Assembly: GCF_019351435.1 (NCBI RefSeq)
Contig: NZ_JAHWYN010000007.1
Coordinates: forward strand, 124,001-188,000
Direction of reading: 5' to 3'
DNA length: 64,000 nucleotides
Origin: Flavobacterium taihuense
GTDB lineage: Bacteria; Bacteroidota; Bacteroidia; Flavobacteriales; Flavobacteriaceae
In this document: positions 42,939 through 51,063 of the stretch, one piece after another
Numbering within the stretch: position 1 is the stretch's first letter
Layout: every line of letters starts with the position of its first letter
The notes under the pieces: model-generated
What the model saw: the letters and a program-made list of their open reading frames with translations, nothing else
Databases searched by the model: none
What the model was told of the DNA's origin: nothing
Program-made: the position numbers and the translations under genes

Positions 42939-43448
42939 CTAAAAAGAATAATTTAGGCAAGACCACATTTGCAAAAGTGGCCACTTTCTCAAACTGCTTA
43001 TTCGGCCACATTTACAAATGCGGTCGGGCTGTACACGTTACTTCGGTAACTAGTTGCCATCCTTCTTGGGCTATACATAACATTGATTGCAAATCCACAG
43101 CTTTTGGTTTCTTAAACCCAGAACCTGCATTAGAAATCTACTGGCAAAAAAAAACGCATTAATTGAAATATTTTCCAAAAATGTCAACCATTTTATTGCT
43201 TTGCTTATTTGTAAAAAAAACTAAACATCTCGCCTAGCCCCGATGGGAGGGAAAATCCTTTTGTTCCGATTTTTATCGGAACAAAAGATTGGAAGGACAG
43301 CGGGACTAATGGTATTGACTACATTAAATATTGTGCTCCAATTCATTTTTATGAAAACAAAACGAGGCTTTTTGAAAAGGAAACAAGCAAGGTTTGGGTA
43401 AAAAATTGTAATTTTGCAAAATTCCTAAATTATCGGGAATGTAATACT
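42939..43448. other. Gene-free interval containing a structured element
   Basis: About 510 bp without a credible gene. A frame of 84 codons at 42908-43162 has no protein-like character and starts inside the terminator. The interval contains a moderately GC-richer stretch with repeated tttgcaaaagtgg and ttacaaatgcgg words, and the RNA-like element at 43231-43310. Confidence 0.55.
43231..43310 (+). ncRNA. Structured intergenic RNA-like element (possibly Flavo-1 type)
   Basis: An outer stem AGCCCCG (43236-43242) pairs with CGGGACT (43301-43307), with one C-A mismatch. Inside is a long hairpin of about 16 bp, AATC(c)TTTTGTTCCGAT/ATCGGAACAAAAGATT, with a TTTT loop and one bulge. Purine-rich single-strand blocks GGGAGGGA and TTGGAAGGACAG flank it. 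I recall similar GCCCCGAT...AGCGGGA elements as recurrent in Flavobacterium intergenic regions and think they may be the Rfam Flavo-1 family, but cannot verify this. It lies about 140 bp upstream of rimO. The strand is assumed. Confidence 0.5.
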
Positions 43449-44762
43449 ATGAGAACGAAGTCTTTAAAAAAGAACAAAATAAATGTGATCACTCTAGGGT
43501 GTTCCAAAAATGTGTATGACAGTGAAGTGCTAATGGGGCAACTCCGTGCGAGCGGGAAAGAAGTGACTCATGAAGCCAAAGCAGAAGATGAAGGAAATAT
43601 AATAGTGATTAACACTTGCGGATTTATTGATAATGCCAAAGCAGAATCAGTAAATATGATTTTGGAATATGCCGATAAGAAAGAAAAAGGTCTTGTAGAT
43701 AAAGTTTTTGTAACCGGTTGTTTATCTGAAAGATACCGACCGGATTTAGAAAAAGAGATTCCAAATGTGGATCAGTATTTTGGAACTACCGAATTACCTG
43801 CTTTACTGAAGGCATTGGGTGCGGATTATAAGCATGAATTATTGGGAGAACGTTTAACTACGACTCCTAAAAATTATGCTTATCTAAAAATTTCGGAAGG
43901 TTGTGACAGACCTTGTAGTTTTTGTGCTATTCCGTTAATGAGAGGGAAAAACGTATCTCAAACCATTGAAAAACTGGTTAAAGAATCGGAAGGACTTGCA
44001 AAAAACGGGGTAAAAGAATTGATTTTGATTGCGCAAGATTTGACCTATTATGGTCTTGATTTGTATAAAAAAAGAGCATTGGGTGAATTACTGGAAGCTT
44101 TGGTAAAAGTAGAAGGCATTGAATGGATTCGTTTGCACTACGCCTTCCCTACCGGTTTTCCGATGGATGTTCTTGAAATCATGAAACGCGAACCTAAAAT
44201 TTGTAATTATATTGATATTCCGTTGCAACACATATCGGATTCTATTTTGAAATCGATGCGACGCGGGACAACACAAGAAAAAACAACCCAATTATTAAAA
44301 GACTTTAGAGCAGCAGTTCCTGGAATGGCTATCCGTACGACTTTAATCGTTGGATATCCAGGAGAAACTCAGGAAGATTTCAATATTTTGAAAGATTTTG
44401 TTCAAGAAATGAAGTTTGACCGAATGGGCTGTTTTGCTTATTCACATGAAGAAAATACACATGCTTACTTACTGGAAGACGATGTTCCAGACAATGTAAA
44501 ACAAGATCGCGCCAATGAAATTATGGAGTTGCAATCTCAGATCTCTTGGGATTTGAATCAAGAGAAAGTTGGCAAAACATTTAGATGTATTATTGACAGA
44601 AAAGAAGGAGGTCATTTTGTGGGTAGAACCGAATTTGACAGTCCCGATGTAGATAACGAAGTATTGATTGATGCTACAAAACACTATGTAAAAACAGGTG
44701 AATTTGCTATGATCAAAATTATTGAAGCGACAGAATTTGACTTATACGGAGAACCGGTCTAG
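43449..44762 (+). CDS. rimO: Ribosomal protein S12 methylthiotransferase RimO
   Basis: This 437-residue radical SAM enzyme adds a methylthio group to Asp of ribosomal protein S12. The N-terminal UPF0004 domain has cysteines C18 (GCSKNVYDSE), C57 (NTCGFID) and C91 (GCLSER). The radical SAM cluster CxxxCxxC is C152, C156 and C159 (GCDRPCSFCAIP). A C-terminal TRAM domain follows (GRTEFDSPDVDNEV). CSKNVYDSE with Tyr-Asp-Ser is typical of RimO rather than MiaB. It starts at ATG 43449. The next gene follows 28 bp downstream. Confidence 0.95.
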   Translation: MRTKSLKKNKINVITLGCSKNVYDSEVLMGQLRASGKEVTHEAKAEDEGNIIVINTCGFIDNAKAESVNMILEYADKKEKGLVDKVFVTGCLSERYRPDLEKEIPNVDQYFGTTELPALLKALGADYKHELLGERLTTTPKNYAYLKISEGCDRPCSFCAIPLMRGKNVSQTIEKLVKESEGLAKNGVKELILIAQDLTYYGLDLYKKRALGELLEALVKVEGIEWIRLHYAFPTGFPMDVLEIMKREPKICNYIDIPLQHISDSILKSMRRGTTQEKTTQLLKDFRAAVPGMAIRTTLIVGYPGETQEDFNILKDFVQEMKFDRMGCFAYSHEENTHAYLLEDDVPDNVKQDRANEIMELQSQISWDLNQEKVGKTFRCIIDRKEGGHFVGRTEFDSPDVDNEVLIDATKHYVKTGEFAMIKIIEATEFDLYGEPV

Positions 44763-44790
44763 ATTTTTAATTTTTCAAGATTATATTTAT

Positions 44791-45264
44791 ATGAGAGCAT
44801 TTAAAACAGTACTTTTTGTGGCATTCTTATTTTTATCTGCCAATAATATTTCGGCACAATATGGCAATGGTTACGGTGGTAGTGGATATGGTGGAGGTGG
44901 ATATGGAGGAAATGGTTACGGTAGATCCAACCAAATGTCGCAAATGCCATCCAGTCAACCAAGTGCTCCAAAGCCTATTCCTGCAGAAGTAACGGCTGCC
45001 AAAATTGTTGAATACTATAAAAAAGAACTTAATTTAGATGCACTTCAAGAAGTGGTCCTCAATAATATCTATACTAAATCACTTAAAAAACAAGACGCCT
45101 TACTTAAAAAAGAGAGTAGTGACGAGGATAAAGCTAACGAACTTAAAGTTCTAGGTGAAATGACCGATTTGGAAGTAATGGAAATATTAAATAAAGACCA
45201 AAAAGCTAAATATCAAATTTTGAGTGAAGACAGAAAAAACAAAATTGAATCTCGAAAACACTAG
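44791..45264 (+). CDS. Secreted Gly-rich small protein of unknown function
   Basis: This protein of about 157 residues has a signal peptide (MRAFKTVLFVAFLFLSANNISAQ). A Gly/Tyr-rich linker follows (YGNGYGGSGYGGGGYGGNGYG), then a helical domain (AAKIVEYYKKELNLDALQEVVL; EDKANELKVLGEMTDLEVMEIL) and a charged tail. The helical part, with its recurring EILNKDQKAKY, resembles the LTxxQ/Spy-like envelope-stress helices in general form. A longer open frame starts at 44722 inside rimO, but the ATG at 44791 gives the proper signal peptide. It is probably co-transcribed with rimO. Confidence 0.8.
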   Translation: MRAFKTVLFVAFLFLSANNISAQYGNGYGGSGYGGGGYGGNGYGRSNQMSQMPSSQPSAPKPIPAEVTAAKIVEYYKKELNLDALQEVVLNNIYTKSLKKQDALLKKESSDEDKANELKVLGEMTDLEVMEILNKDQKAKYQILSEDRKNKIESRKH

Positions 45265-45296
45265 AATTTGTTACAAAAAAAATTGAACTGCCCGTT

Positions 45297-46202
45297 ATGA
45301 AAAAGAACTTTTACTATCTCATTCTAATCCTTTTTATTGCATCGTGTGCCACAAAAAACCCACATAAAGCAACCGAAAAGGAATACAATGCACAAATAAA
45401 CACCCTAAAAGAAACTATTTCTACAAAAGAAGCTGTTCCTTTAAAAAGCGAATCCTTCGTTGTGGTTGACAGCATTGCTTATCGATACAAAAATCAGTTG
45501 TTAAATTACAAAGATACCCTTTCTAAAACCGACACTAAGATTTTACAAAACGGCATCGTCTCGGAATGGGTAGGAACGGTTAATTTTAATTTAAGAAAGC
45601 CTAATTTTATCATTATTCATCATACCGCACAGGATTCGGTGCAACAAACTTTAAAAACTTTTACCTTAAAAGAGACCAAAGTAAGTGCTCATTATGTGAT
45701 TGCCAGAGATGGTAAAGTAATTCACATGCTTAATGATTATTTGAGAGCATGGCACGCTGGGAATAGTTCTTGGGGAAAGGATACTGACATTAACTCCAGT
45801 TCTATCGGAATTGAATTGGACAATAATGGCTCTGAACCGTTTTCGGATTTACAAATCAATACTTTATTGGCACTTTTGACCAAATTGAAAAAAGACTACA
45901 ACATTCCAACACAAAACATTATTGGTCATGCTGATATTGCCCCTACAAGAAAAAAAGATCCAAGTGCTTTATTTCCTTGGAAACTTTTGGCTTTAAATGG
46001 GTTTGGGGTCTGGCCAGACGAAACACTTCTTTGTCCACCTAGTGATTTCAATGCCGAGCAAGGATTACAAATAATAGGATACAACACTACAAATCTTTCG
46101 GCGGCCATTATAGCTTTCAAACTTCATTACATTCAAAATGAAGTCAATGATGTTTTGGACGAAAAAACGGTTAGCACTATCTACTCGATTTATAAAAAAT
46201 AA
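45297..46202 (+). CDS. N-acetylmuramoyl-L-alanine amidase lipoprotein (AmiD-like)
   Basis: This 301-residue protein has a lipoprotein signal ending at Cys17 (FYYLILILFIASC). The Amidase_2 domain (about 98-245) shows the zinc ligands: His in FIIIHHTAQDS, His in GHADIAPTRKKDP and the Asp of KDPSALFPW. SAHYVIARDGKVIHM, RAWHAGNSSWG and SIGIELDNNG are also standard. A C-terminal segment of about 50 residues resembles a small peptidoglycan-binding domain. It cleaves the amide between MurNAc and L-Ala, in peptidoglycan turnover or recycling. A strong terminator follows. Confidence 0.92.
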   Translation: MKKNFYYLILILFIASCATKNPHKATEKEYNAQINTLKETISTKEAVPLKSESFVVVDSIAYRYKNQLLNYKDTLSKTDTKILQNGIVSEWVGTVNFNLRKPNFIIIHHTAQDSVQQTLKTFTLKETKVSAHYVIARDGKVIHMLNDYLRAWHAGNSSWGKDTDINSSSIGIELDNNGSEPFSDLQINTLLALLTKLKKDYNIPTQNIIGHADIAPTRKKDPSALFPWKLLALNGFGVWPDETLLCPPSDFNAEQGLQIIGYNTTNLSAAIIAFKLHYIQNEVNDVLDEKTVSTIYSIYKK

Positions 46203-46539
46203 AACATGTAAAAACGCATTTTGATTGATTCAAAATGCGTTTTTTGTTTTTACTTTATTCTAAATTCATACTTTATCAAAAAAGATTATTTTTACTTACT
46301 TTTAACCCAGAATCAAAATTATAGCAGTTTACTCTTGAATCATAAATTACCCACAGATGTCACAGATTCTAAAGATTCTCGCTGAAATTTATTTTTAGAC
46401 AGCCGTTTTGATTGGCAAAAACTGGGCAAATCCGTTTGATCAATCTAATCAGTGGCCTATTATTGTACAATAAGGATTTAAAATAATTAACCAATAAAAT
46501 AAATATACTGAATTCCTCTGATATTCAATATTAAAGACA
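46203..46539. other. Gene-free interval after the amidase gene
   Basis: This 337-bp interval begins with the terminator at 46210-46244. The rest is AT-rich, with a stretch near 46350-46400 (cacagatgtcacagattctaaagatt) of the kind that recurs in flavobacterial spacers. No -7 consensus was found close to the next start. Confidence 0.5.
46210..46244 (+). terminator. Intrinsic terminator after the amidase gene
   Basis: AAAAACGCATTTTG pairs perfectly with CAAAATGCGTTTTT around a 7-nt loop, with a T-run on the right. Confidence 0.88.
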
Positions 46540-47682
46540 ATGAATAATCCAAAAATATGGCTATCCACACCTCACATGGGTGGTAGCGAACTCAACTACA
46601 TACACGAAGCTTTCGATACGAATTGGATTTCTCCATTGGGGCTAAATATTACGGAATTTGAACATGATCTAGAAAACTATTTATCTCAAAATGTCTTTGC
46701 AACAGCACTAAGCTCAGCAACGGCAGCCATACATTTGGGTTTAATTCTCTTGGGCGTAAAAGCAGGCGATGTTGTTATTTGCCAATCCATGACCTTTTCG
46801 GCATCGGCTAATCCTATTTTATATCAAGGAGCCACTCCTGTTTTTGTTGATAGCGAAATCGAAACCTGGAATCTGTGTCCCATCGCTTTAGAAGAAGCCA
46901 TTGTAGACACTGTTCACAAAGGGCAAATCCCAAAGGCAATAATCACTGTACATTTATATGGCGTCCCCTATAAAATAGACGAAATAAGAGCCATTGCCAA
47001 CAAATATAATATACCAATTTTGGAAGACAGCGCCGAGGCTCTAGGAAGCAGTTATAAAGGAAAAAAATGCGGCACATTTGGTGACATTAGTGTATTTTCA
47101 TTCAATGGAAACAAAATCATAACCACTTCAGGAGGCGGAATACTGATAACTTCAAGCAAACACACAAAGAAAAAAGCTCAATTTTTAGCCTCACAAGCCA
47201 AGGACGAAGCCCCTCACTATCAACACAGTGAACTAGGTTATAATTACCAAATGAGCAATATTTGTGCTGGTATTGGACGCGGTCAGATGAAAGTACTGGA
47301 AAAACATATTGCCCTGAGAAGAACTATGCATGATTTTTATGTGTCTCTTTTCGAAAATATTTCCGGAATCACTGTTTTTTCGACTATAAATCCAGATTAT
47401 TTTGCTAATTATTGGTTGACCTCTATACTTGTAAATTCTGCCGAAACCAAAAACGGAATCAATCGAGAAAACATTCGGTTGGCATTATTGGATTCTAATA
47501 TAGAATGCAGACCTTTATGGAAACCAATGCATTTACAACCGCTCTATGAAAACTATCCTTTTTATGGAAATAAAATTGCAGAAACGTTATTTGAAAACGG
47601 ACTAAGTTTGCCCTCAGGATCAAACTTAACAGATTCGGACAGAGACCGTATACGCACTGCTTTATTAAAATTGTTATGCTAA
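46540..47682 (+). CDS. DegT/DnrJ/EryC1/StrS-family sugar aminotransferase (PglE-like)
   Basis: This 380-residue PLP enzyme opens KIWLSTPHMGGSELNYI and carries LSSATAAIHLGLILLG. The Asp-Ser-Ala-Glu block LEDSAEALGSSYKGKKCG and the PLP lysine K192 in FSFNGNKIITTSGGG follow. These enzymes transfer an amino group from glutamate to a nucleotide-linked keto-sugar; PglE-like members make UDP-bacillosamine precursors for glycans. It converges on a CpsB-type phosphatase gene 89 bp away, so the pair is likely related to surface polysaccharide or glycoprotein synthesis. No other glycan genes are in the window. Confidence 0.9.
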   Translation: MNNPKIWLSTPHMGGSELNYIHEAFDTNWISPLGLNITEFEHDLENYLSQNVFATALSSATAAIHLGLILLGVKAGDVVICQSMTFSASANPILYQGATPVFVDSEIETWNLCPIALEEAIVDTVHKGQIPKAIITVHLYGVPYKIDEIRAIANKYNIPILEDSAEALGSSYKGKKCGTFGDISVFSFNGNKIITTSGGGILITSSKHTKKKAQFLASQAKDEAPHYQHSELGYNYQMSNICAGIGRGQMKVLEKHIALRRTMHDFYVSLFENISGITVFSTINPDYFANYWLTSILVNSAETKNGINRENIRLALLDSNIECRPLWKPMHLQPLYENYPFYGNKIAETLFENGLSLPSGSNLTDSDRDRIRTALLKLLC

Positions 47683-47771
47683 TCGAATTAAAACATTCCA
47701 ACAAAATTAATTTGCATAACAAATCCTCAGATTTAAAGTTCAGATAGATATTTTACTTACCAAAACAAAAC

Positions 47772-48512
47772 CTACTCTACTCGAAAAAACTGATTATTCT
47801 TAATCACTTCTTTTATTGCAGTTATTTCTTTGATCTTTACTTTCTCCTCAAAAGCTGCAATATGATTGTTATGATGCACATCTGATCCCACAAAATCGTA
47901 CATTCCTTTTTGTAATAATTGTTCGGCAATTTTAGCAATTGACTCCCCATAATACCCAACAACCGCCAACAAATTAAGCTGAAAAAGACAACCTACCCTT
48001 TTTAATTTCAGATATTCTTCAAAATTATTGTGGTAAAATGTATATCGTTCTGGATGTGCCAAAACGGGAATATAGCCTGCCACCTGCAAATCAAAAAGTA
48101 TAGTATACAACTGCATAGGCGCATTGATATAAGACATTTCTACCAATACATAATTGTCTTTCAATGTCAATAGCTCTCCCTTCTGAAAAAGTTTTACAAA
48201 ATGATCGTCCATCATATATTCTGATGCCGCACGAAAAGGGAATGATATCGTTTGCTTTTGCAATTCTAAAACAGTTTCATTCTTAACTTCTAGAATTCTT
48301 TCTTTTGTATTATCCCATACATACCTCATAGTATGTGGAGTAGTCACAAACTGAGAAAATCCAAATCCTTGAAGAGCCTTTACCAACCCCAAAGTATGCT
48401 CAAAAGTTGGTGCGCCATCATCAATTCCGGGCAATAAATGCGAATGGATATCAACATGATTATTAGGAATTAAATCCTTTAATACAGGTCTATTTTTGGT
48501 AAAGAAAAACAA
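47772..48512 (-). CDS. CpsB/CapC-family PHP-domain tyrosine phosphatase
   Basis: This 246-residue protein belongs to the PHP metallophosphatase family of capsule-regulating tyrosine phosphatases (CpsB, YwqE). The metal-binding HVDIHSHLLPGIDDG (H23, H25 and D31/D32) is diagnostic; VTTPHTMRYVW, LVEMSYINAP, VLAHPERYTFY and FVGSDVHHNNH provide the remaining ligands. It would dephosphorylate a BY-kinase that controls polysaccharide export. No BY-kinase or Wza-type gene is nearby. It is convergent with the aminotransferase gene. Confidence 0.9.
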   Translation of the reverse strand: MFFFTKNRPVLKDLIPNNHVDIHSHLLPGIDDGAPTFEHTLGLVKALQGFGFSQFVTTPHTMRYVWDNTKERILEVKNETVLELQKQTISFPFRAASEYMMDDHFVKLFQKGELLTLKDNYVLVEMSYINAPMQLYTILFDLQVAGYIPVLAHPERYTFYHNNFEEYLKLKRVGCLFQLNLLAVVGYYGESIAKIAEQLLQKGMYDFVGSDVHHNNHIAAFEEKVKIKEITAIKEVIKNNQFFRVE

Positions 48513-48591
48513 GTGCGATTATTTAAAATAAGTTACAAAGTAAACGAAAATTAAACAAATAACACTACTTCAAAAACAGATGCATTAAAAC

Positions 48592-48631
48592 AAAAAAAGC
48601 TGCCAAAACCCAATAATAGGATCTTGACAGC
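48592..48631 (-). terminator. Terminator downstream of the porin gene (minus strand)
   Basis: On the minus strand GCTGtCAA and TTGgCAGC pair with one mismatch around a 17-nt loop and are followed by TTTTTTTG. Confidence 0.72.
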
Positions 48632-48690
48632 AAAAAAAAAATATTTTTTAATATTTAGTAAATTATAAACTCAAATAAATAAACATATTA

Positions 48691-49716
48691 TTAGAATCCG
48701 TAAACTACGGCAATAAGAAATTGAGAAGCAGATTTAGCAGGAGCCAAATCAGAATCAACAAAAATAACTTCATCAGAATTATTATCCATTCTAAACTCAG
48801 GAATAATAGTTAATCCACTTACTTTATAGTTACCTGATAAAGTCAAAGCAGTTACATCTGTATCTCCTGAACCTTCTTTGTATTTAAAATATTCACCTCG
48901 CAATCCTAAAGCAAAAGCATCAGTAATAGCATACGATGGGTATATTGCTGCACCTGTATAACCTACTTTTCCCTCATTTGAAAAATCGGCCACATTCAAA
49001 CCAAATTTGAATTTATCAGTAAGTTGTAAAGTAGCTGTCAAATCAACAATAGTACCACTTACAGAACCGTCCATAAAGTTTAGGTAAGCACTGCTTGCAC
49101 CCGAAGCATAAGACAATTGACCACCAACAGCATTTAATCCTTTTATTGGATCAGCTTGATACTTATTCCATTGGTCATTAAATAAACCAATCATTGCACC
49201 AAATTTATCGGTTATTTTATAGTTGGCTTTTATACCTGCATTTTGGAATGGTCCATTCGTAAACAAATAAGAGGTTGAGTAACTAAAATTACCCAGAGGA
49301 GAAATTACCTCATACCCTATGAAAGTTCCCATGTAACCTGCCGTAAAACTAAATTTATCTGAAACTGCATAAGTAGCATATAAATTTTGAATGTGGAATG
49401 AATTAGAATTTTCATCATCATAAGTTCCATCTGCATTTGGAATGGATTGATACTGTCCTCTTGGACCAAAAGATACTTCTCCTACAAAAGACACTTTTTT
49501 AATGGACTTCTTGAATGCAATATCAAGCATTCCTAAAGACACCGAATTTTGATCTGTTCCAAAACTTGTTGGAATGTTTGCTGTTTTTGAAAAATCATAC
49601 TTGTAATACAAATCTCCAGAACCTGAAATTTGCAATGGCGTAGATTCTGCAGCGTCTTGTGCGAATCCAATACTTGTTGTCAATGCTAAAACTAAAATAG
49701 TAATTACTTTTTTCAT
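48691..49716 (-). CDS. Outer-membrane porin
   Basis: This 341-residue protein has a signal peptide (MKKVITILVLALTTSIGFAQD) followed by regular amphipathic beta strands (LQISGSGDLYYKYDFSK, LDIAFKKSIKKVSFVGEVSFGPRG, LGLRGEYFKYKEGSG, LTLSGNYKVSGLTIIPEFRMD). It ends in FLIAVVYGF, with a terminal Phe typical of barrel insertion. It is the most downstream gene of the amine-catabolism locus, 491 bp after the next OMP gene, so it may be separately transcribed. The solute is not known; amines are a reasonable guess from context. Confidence 0.83.
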   Translation of the reverse strand: MKKVITILVLALTTSIGFAQDAAESTPLQISGSGDLYYKYDFSKTANIPTSFGTDQNSVSLGMLDIAFKKSIKKVSFVGEVSFGPRGQYQSIPNADGTYDDENSNSFHIQNLYATYAVSDKFSFTAGYMGTFIGYEVISPLGNFSYSTSYLFTNGPFQNAGIKANYKITDKFGAMIGLFNDQWNKYQADPIKGLNAVGGQLSYASGASSAYLNFMDGSVSGTIVDLTATLQLTDKFKFGLNVADFSNEGKVGYTGAAIYPSYAITDAFALGLRGEYFKYKEGSGDTDVTALTLSGNYKVSGLTIIPEFRMDNNSDEVIFVDSDLAPAKSASQFLIAVVYGF

Positions 49717-50207
49717 ATTTAATCTGTTTTTAGTTAATAATTCAATTAAGACAATTGAATTAAATTTGGTTATTTTTTCTTTTTCTTGAAGCGAAATTAT
49801 TAACTTTTAGTTAACAGAAAAACTTTTTAAAGACTTTCCGAAAAGAATTATTGATATCCAAAAATCATCGAAAAATAATATGTATTTCCTATTTTAATCC
49901 TTGAATTTTAAAAATTCAATAATCATATTTTATTAAAATACCCTATAATTTTTATACTTTTAAAAATAAAATACTTAAAATAGTTAATTTACAAATAAAA
50001 AAAACATGACTAAAAAAAATAACCCCCTTAAAAAATAGGGGTAAAAAAATATATTAAATTACAACCTAAAAACATGCCGCTGTTTTAAATTCAAAATAAA
50101 TCTAAAAATTAAAGGCAATAAAAAACCTTAAACTCACAAACTAAAAGTTAGATGTGTGTTTAAGGTTTTGAAACTAGGAATATAAAATATTGCTTTTTTT
50201 TGATAAA
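49717..50207. other. Gene-free AT-rich interval between two OMP genes
   Basis: This 491-bp interval is very AT-rich, with many A/T homopolymers. It holds the terminator at 50122-50168 and no coding frame worth reporting. The porin promoter is expected here, but no TAnnTTTG with proper spacing was recognised. Confidence 0.6.
50122..50168 (-). terminator. Terminator of the OMP gene at 50208 (minus strand)
   Basis: A long stem AAAACCTTAAAC..CACA/TGTG..GTTTAAGGTTTT, read on the minus strand, is followed by a T-run (GTTTTTTATT). It lies 40 bp after the stop codon. Confidence 0.82.
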
Positions 50208-51032
50208 TTATTTGATTGTAAAAGTCATACCACCAGAAATGAAATTATGACTCAATTCATCATCTTCTTTTACATATCCATACTCATTATACGTATATCT
50301 GATAAAAACAGGCAAACTGAATTTTTCGGAGAATTTAATTTCTTTGGCTACATTCAAACCTACATTAGAGAAAAAGAATCCTGCATTTCCTTCTTCGTCA
50401 GTTCCATAATACCCTCCATTAATTACCACTGCTCCTACAAATGGTCTAAAATCAAGACCTGGTTTTTCCCAAGAATAAGTATATCCAGCCTCTGCATAAG
50501 AAGAGAATGCTCTAGTCGCGTTTCCATCCGCATCATATTTATAATCATTACCGCCTACAAAAGTATTCCATTGAAAATCCAAAGGCACACCTTTATCCGA
50601 GAAATCTAGTAGTAATGACAAATCTAAAGTTTGAGCTGAGCCTTCTGAATAGTCAAAGTATTTACTGCGCTCCCAACTAGTATTATTTTTTGTTGCTGGC
50701 CAATAATAATCACTCAGCATCACTTTTACAATTGGCGTAACTTGATACGATACATACCAATCAAATTCATTATAAGCGTCTGCTGCACTCGAAAAATTGG
50801 TAGTTCCCCAAACTCCTACGGTTAATTTCTCTGTAAATGCATAGGAAGCATAAGGCTGAAATGCTACTTTATTACTACTGTATTTAATCCCTCTCCACAA
50901 ATAGGGAGCTACAACATCAACAGCTGCAGCAAATTTAGATTCTGGGGCATCTTGTGCCGCTACTGGTGTATCTTGTGCAAATACGAAACTACTCGTTAGC
51001 ATTAATGCTAAAACTACTACTGCTTTTTTCAT
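50208..51032 (-). CDS. Outer-membrane beta-barrel protein (TorF/Tsx-like)
   Basis: This protein of about 274 residues has a signal peptide (MKKAVVVLALMLTSSFVFAQ) and then barrel strands. KFAAAVDVVAPYLWRGIKYS, FQPYASYAFTEKLTVGVWG and EFDWYVSYQVTPIVKVMLSDYYW match the TorF-family/MipA-like pattern in which a porin-like barrel begins with xDVxxPYLWRG. The longer open frame to 51134 overlaps the amine oxidase gene; the ATG 51032 gives a clean signal peptide. It is directly downstream of the amine oxidase (31 bp) and probably co-transcribed. The leader is rich in AACCAAA words. Confidence 0.84.
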   Translation of the reverse strand: MKKAVVVLALMLTSSFVFAQDTPVAAQDAPESKFAAAVDVVAPYLWRGIKYSSNKVAFQPYASYAFTEKLTVGVWGTTNFSSAADAYNEFDWYVSYQVTPIVKVMLSDYYWPATKNNTSWERSKYFDYSEGSAQTLDLSLLLDFSDKGVPLDFQWNTFVGGNDYKYDADGNATRAFSSYAEAGYTYSWEKPGLDFRPFVGAVVINGGYYGTDEEGNAGFFFSNVGLNVAKEIKFSEKFSLPVFIRYTYNEYGYVKEDDELSHNFISGGMTFTIK

Positions 51033-51063
51033 TTTGGTTTTGGTTAGGTTTTGGTTATTAATT

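Noticed and set aside
42908..43162. Gene of 84 codons
   Set aside because: Starts within a terminator hairpin and has low-information composition; the interval looks non-coding.
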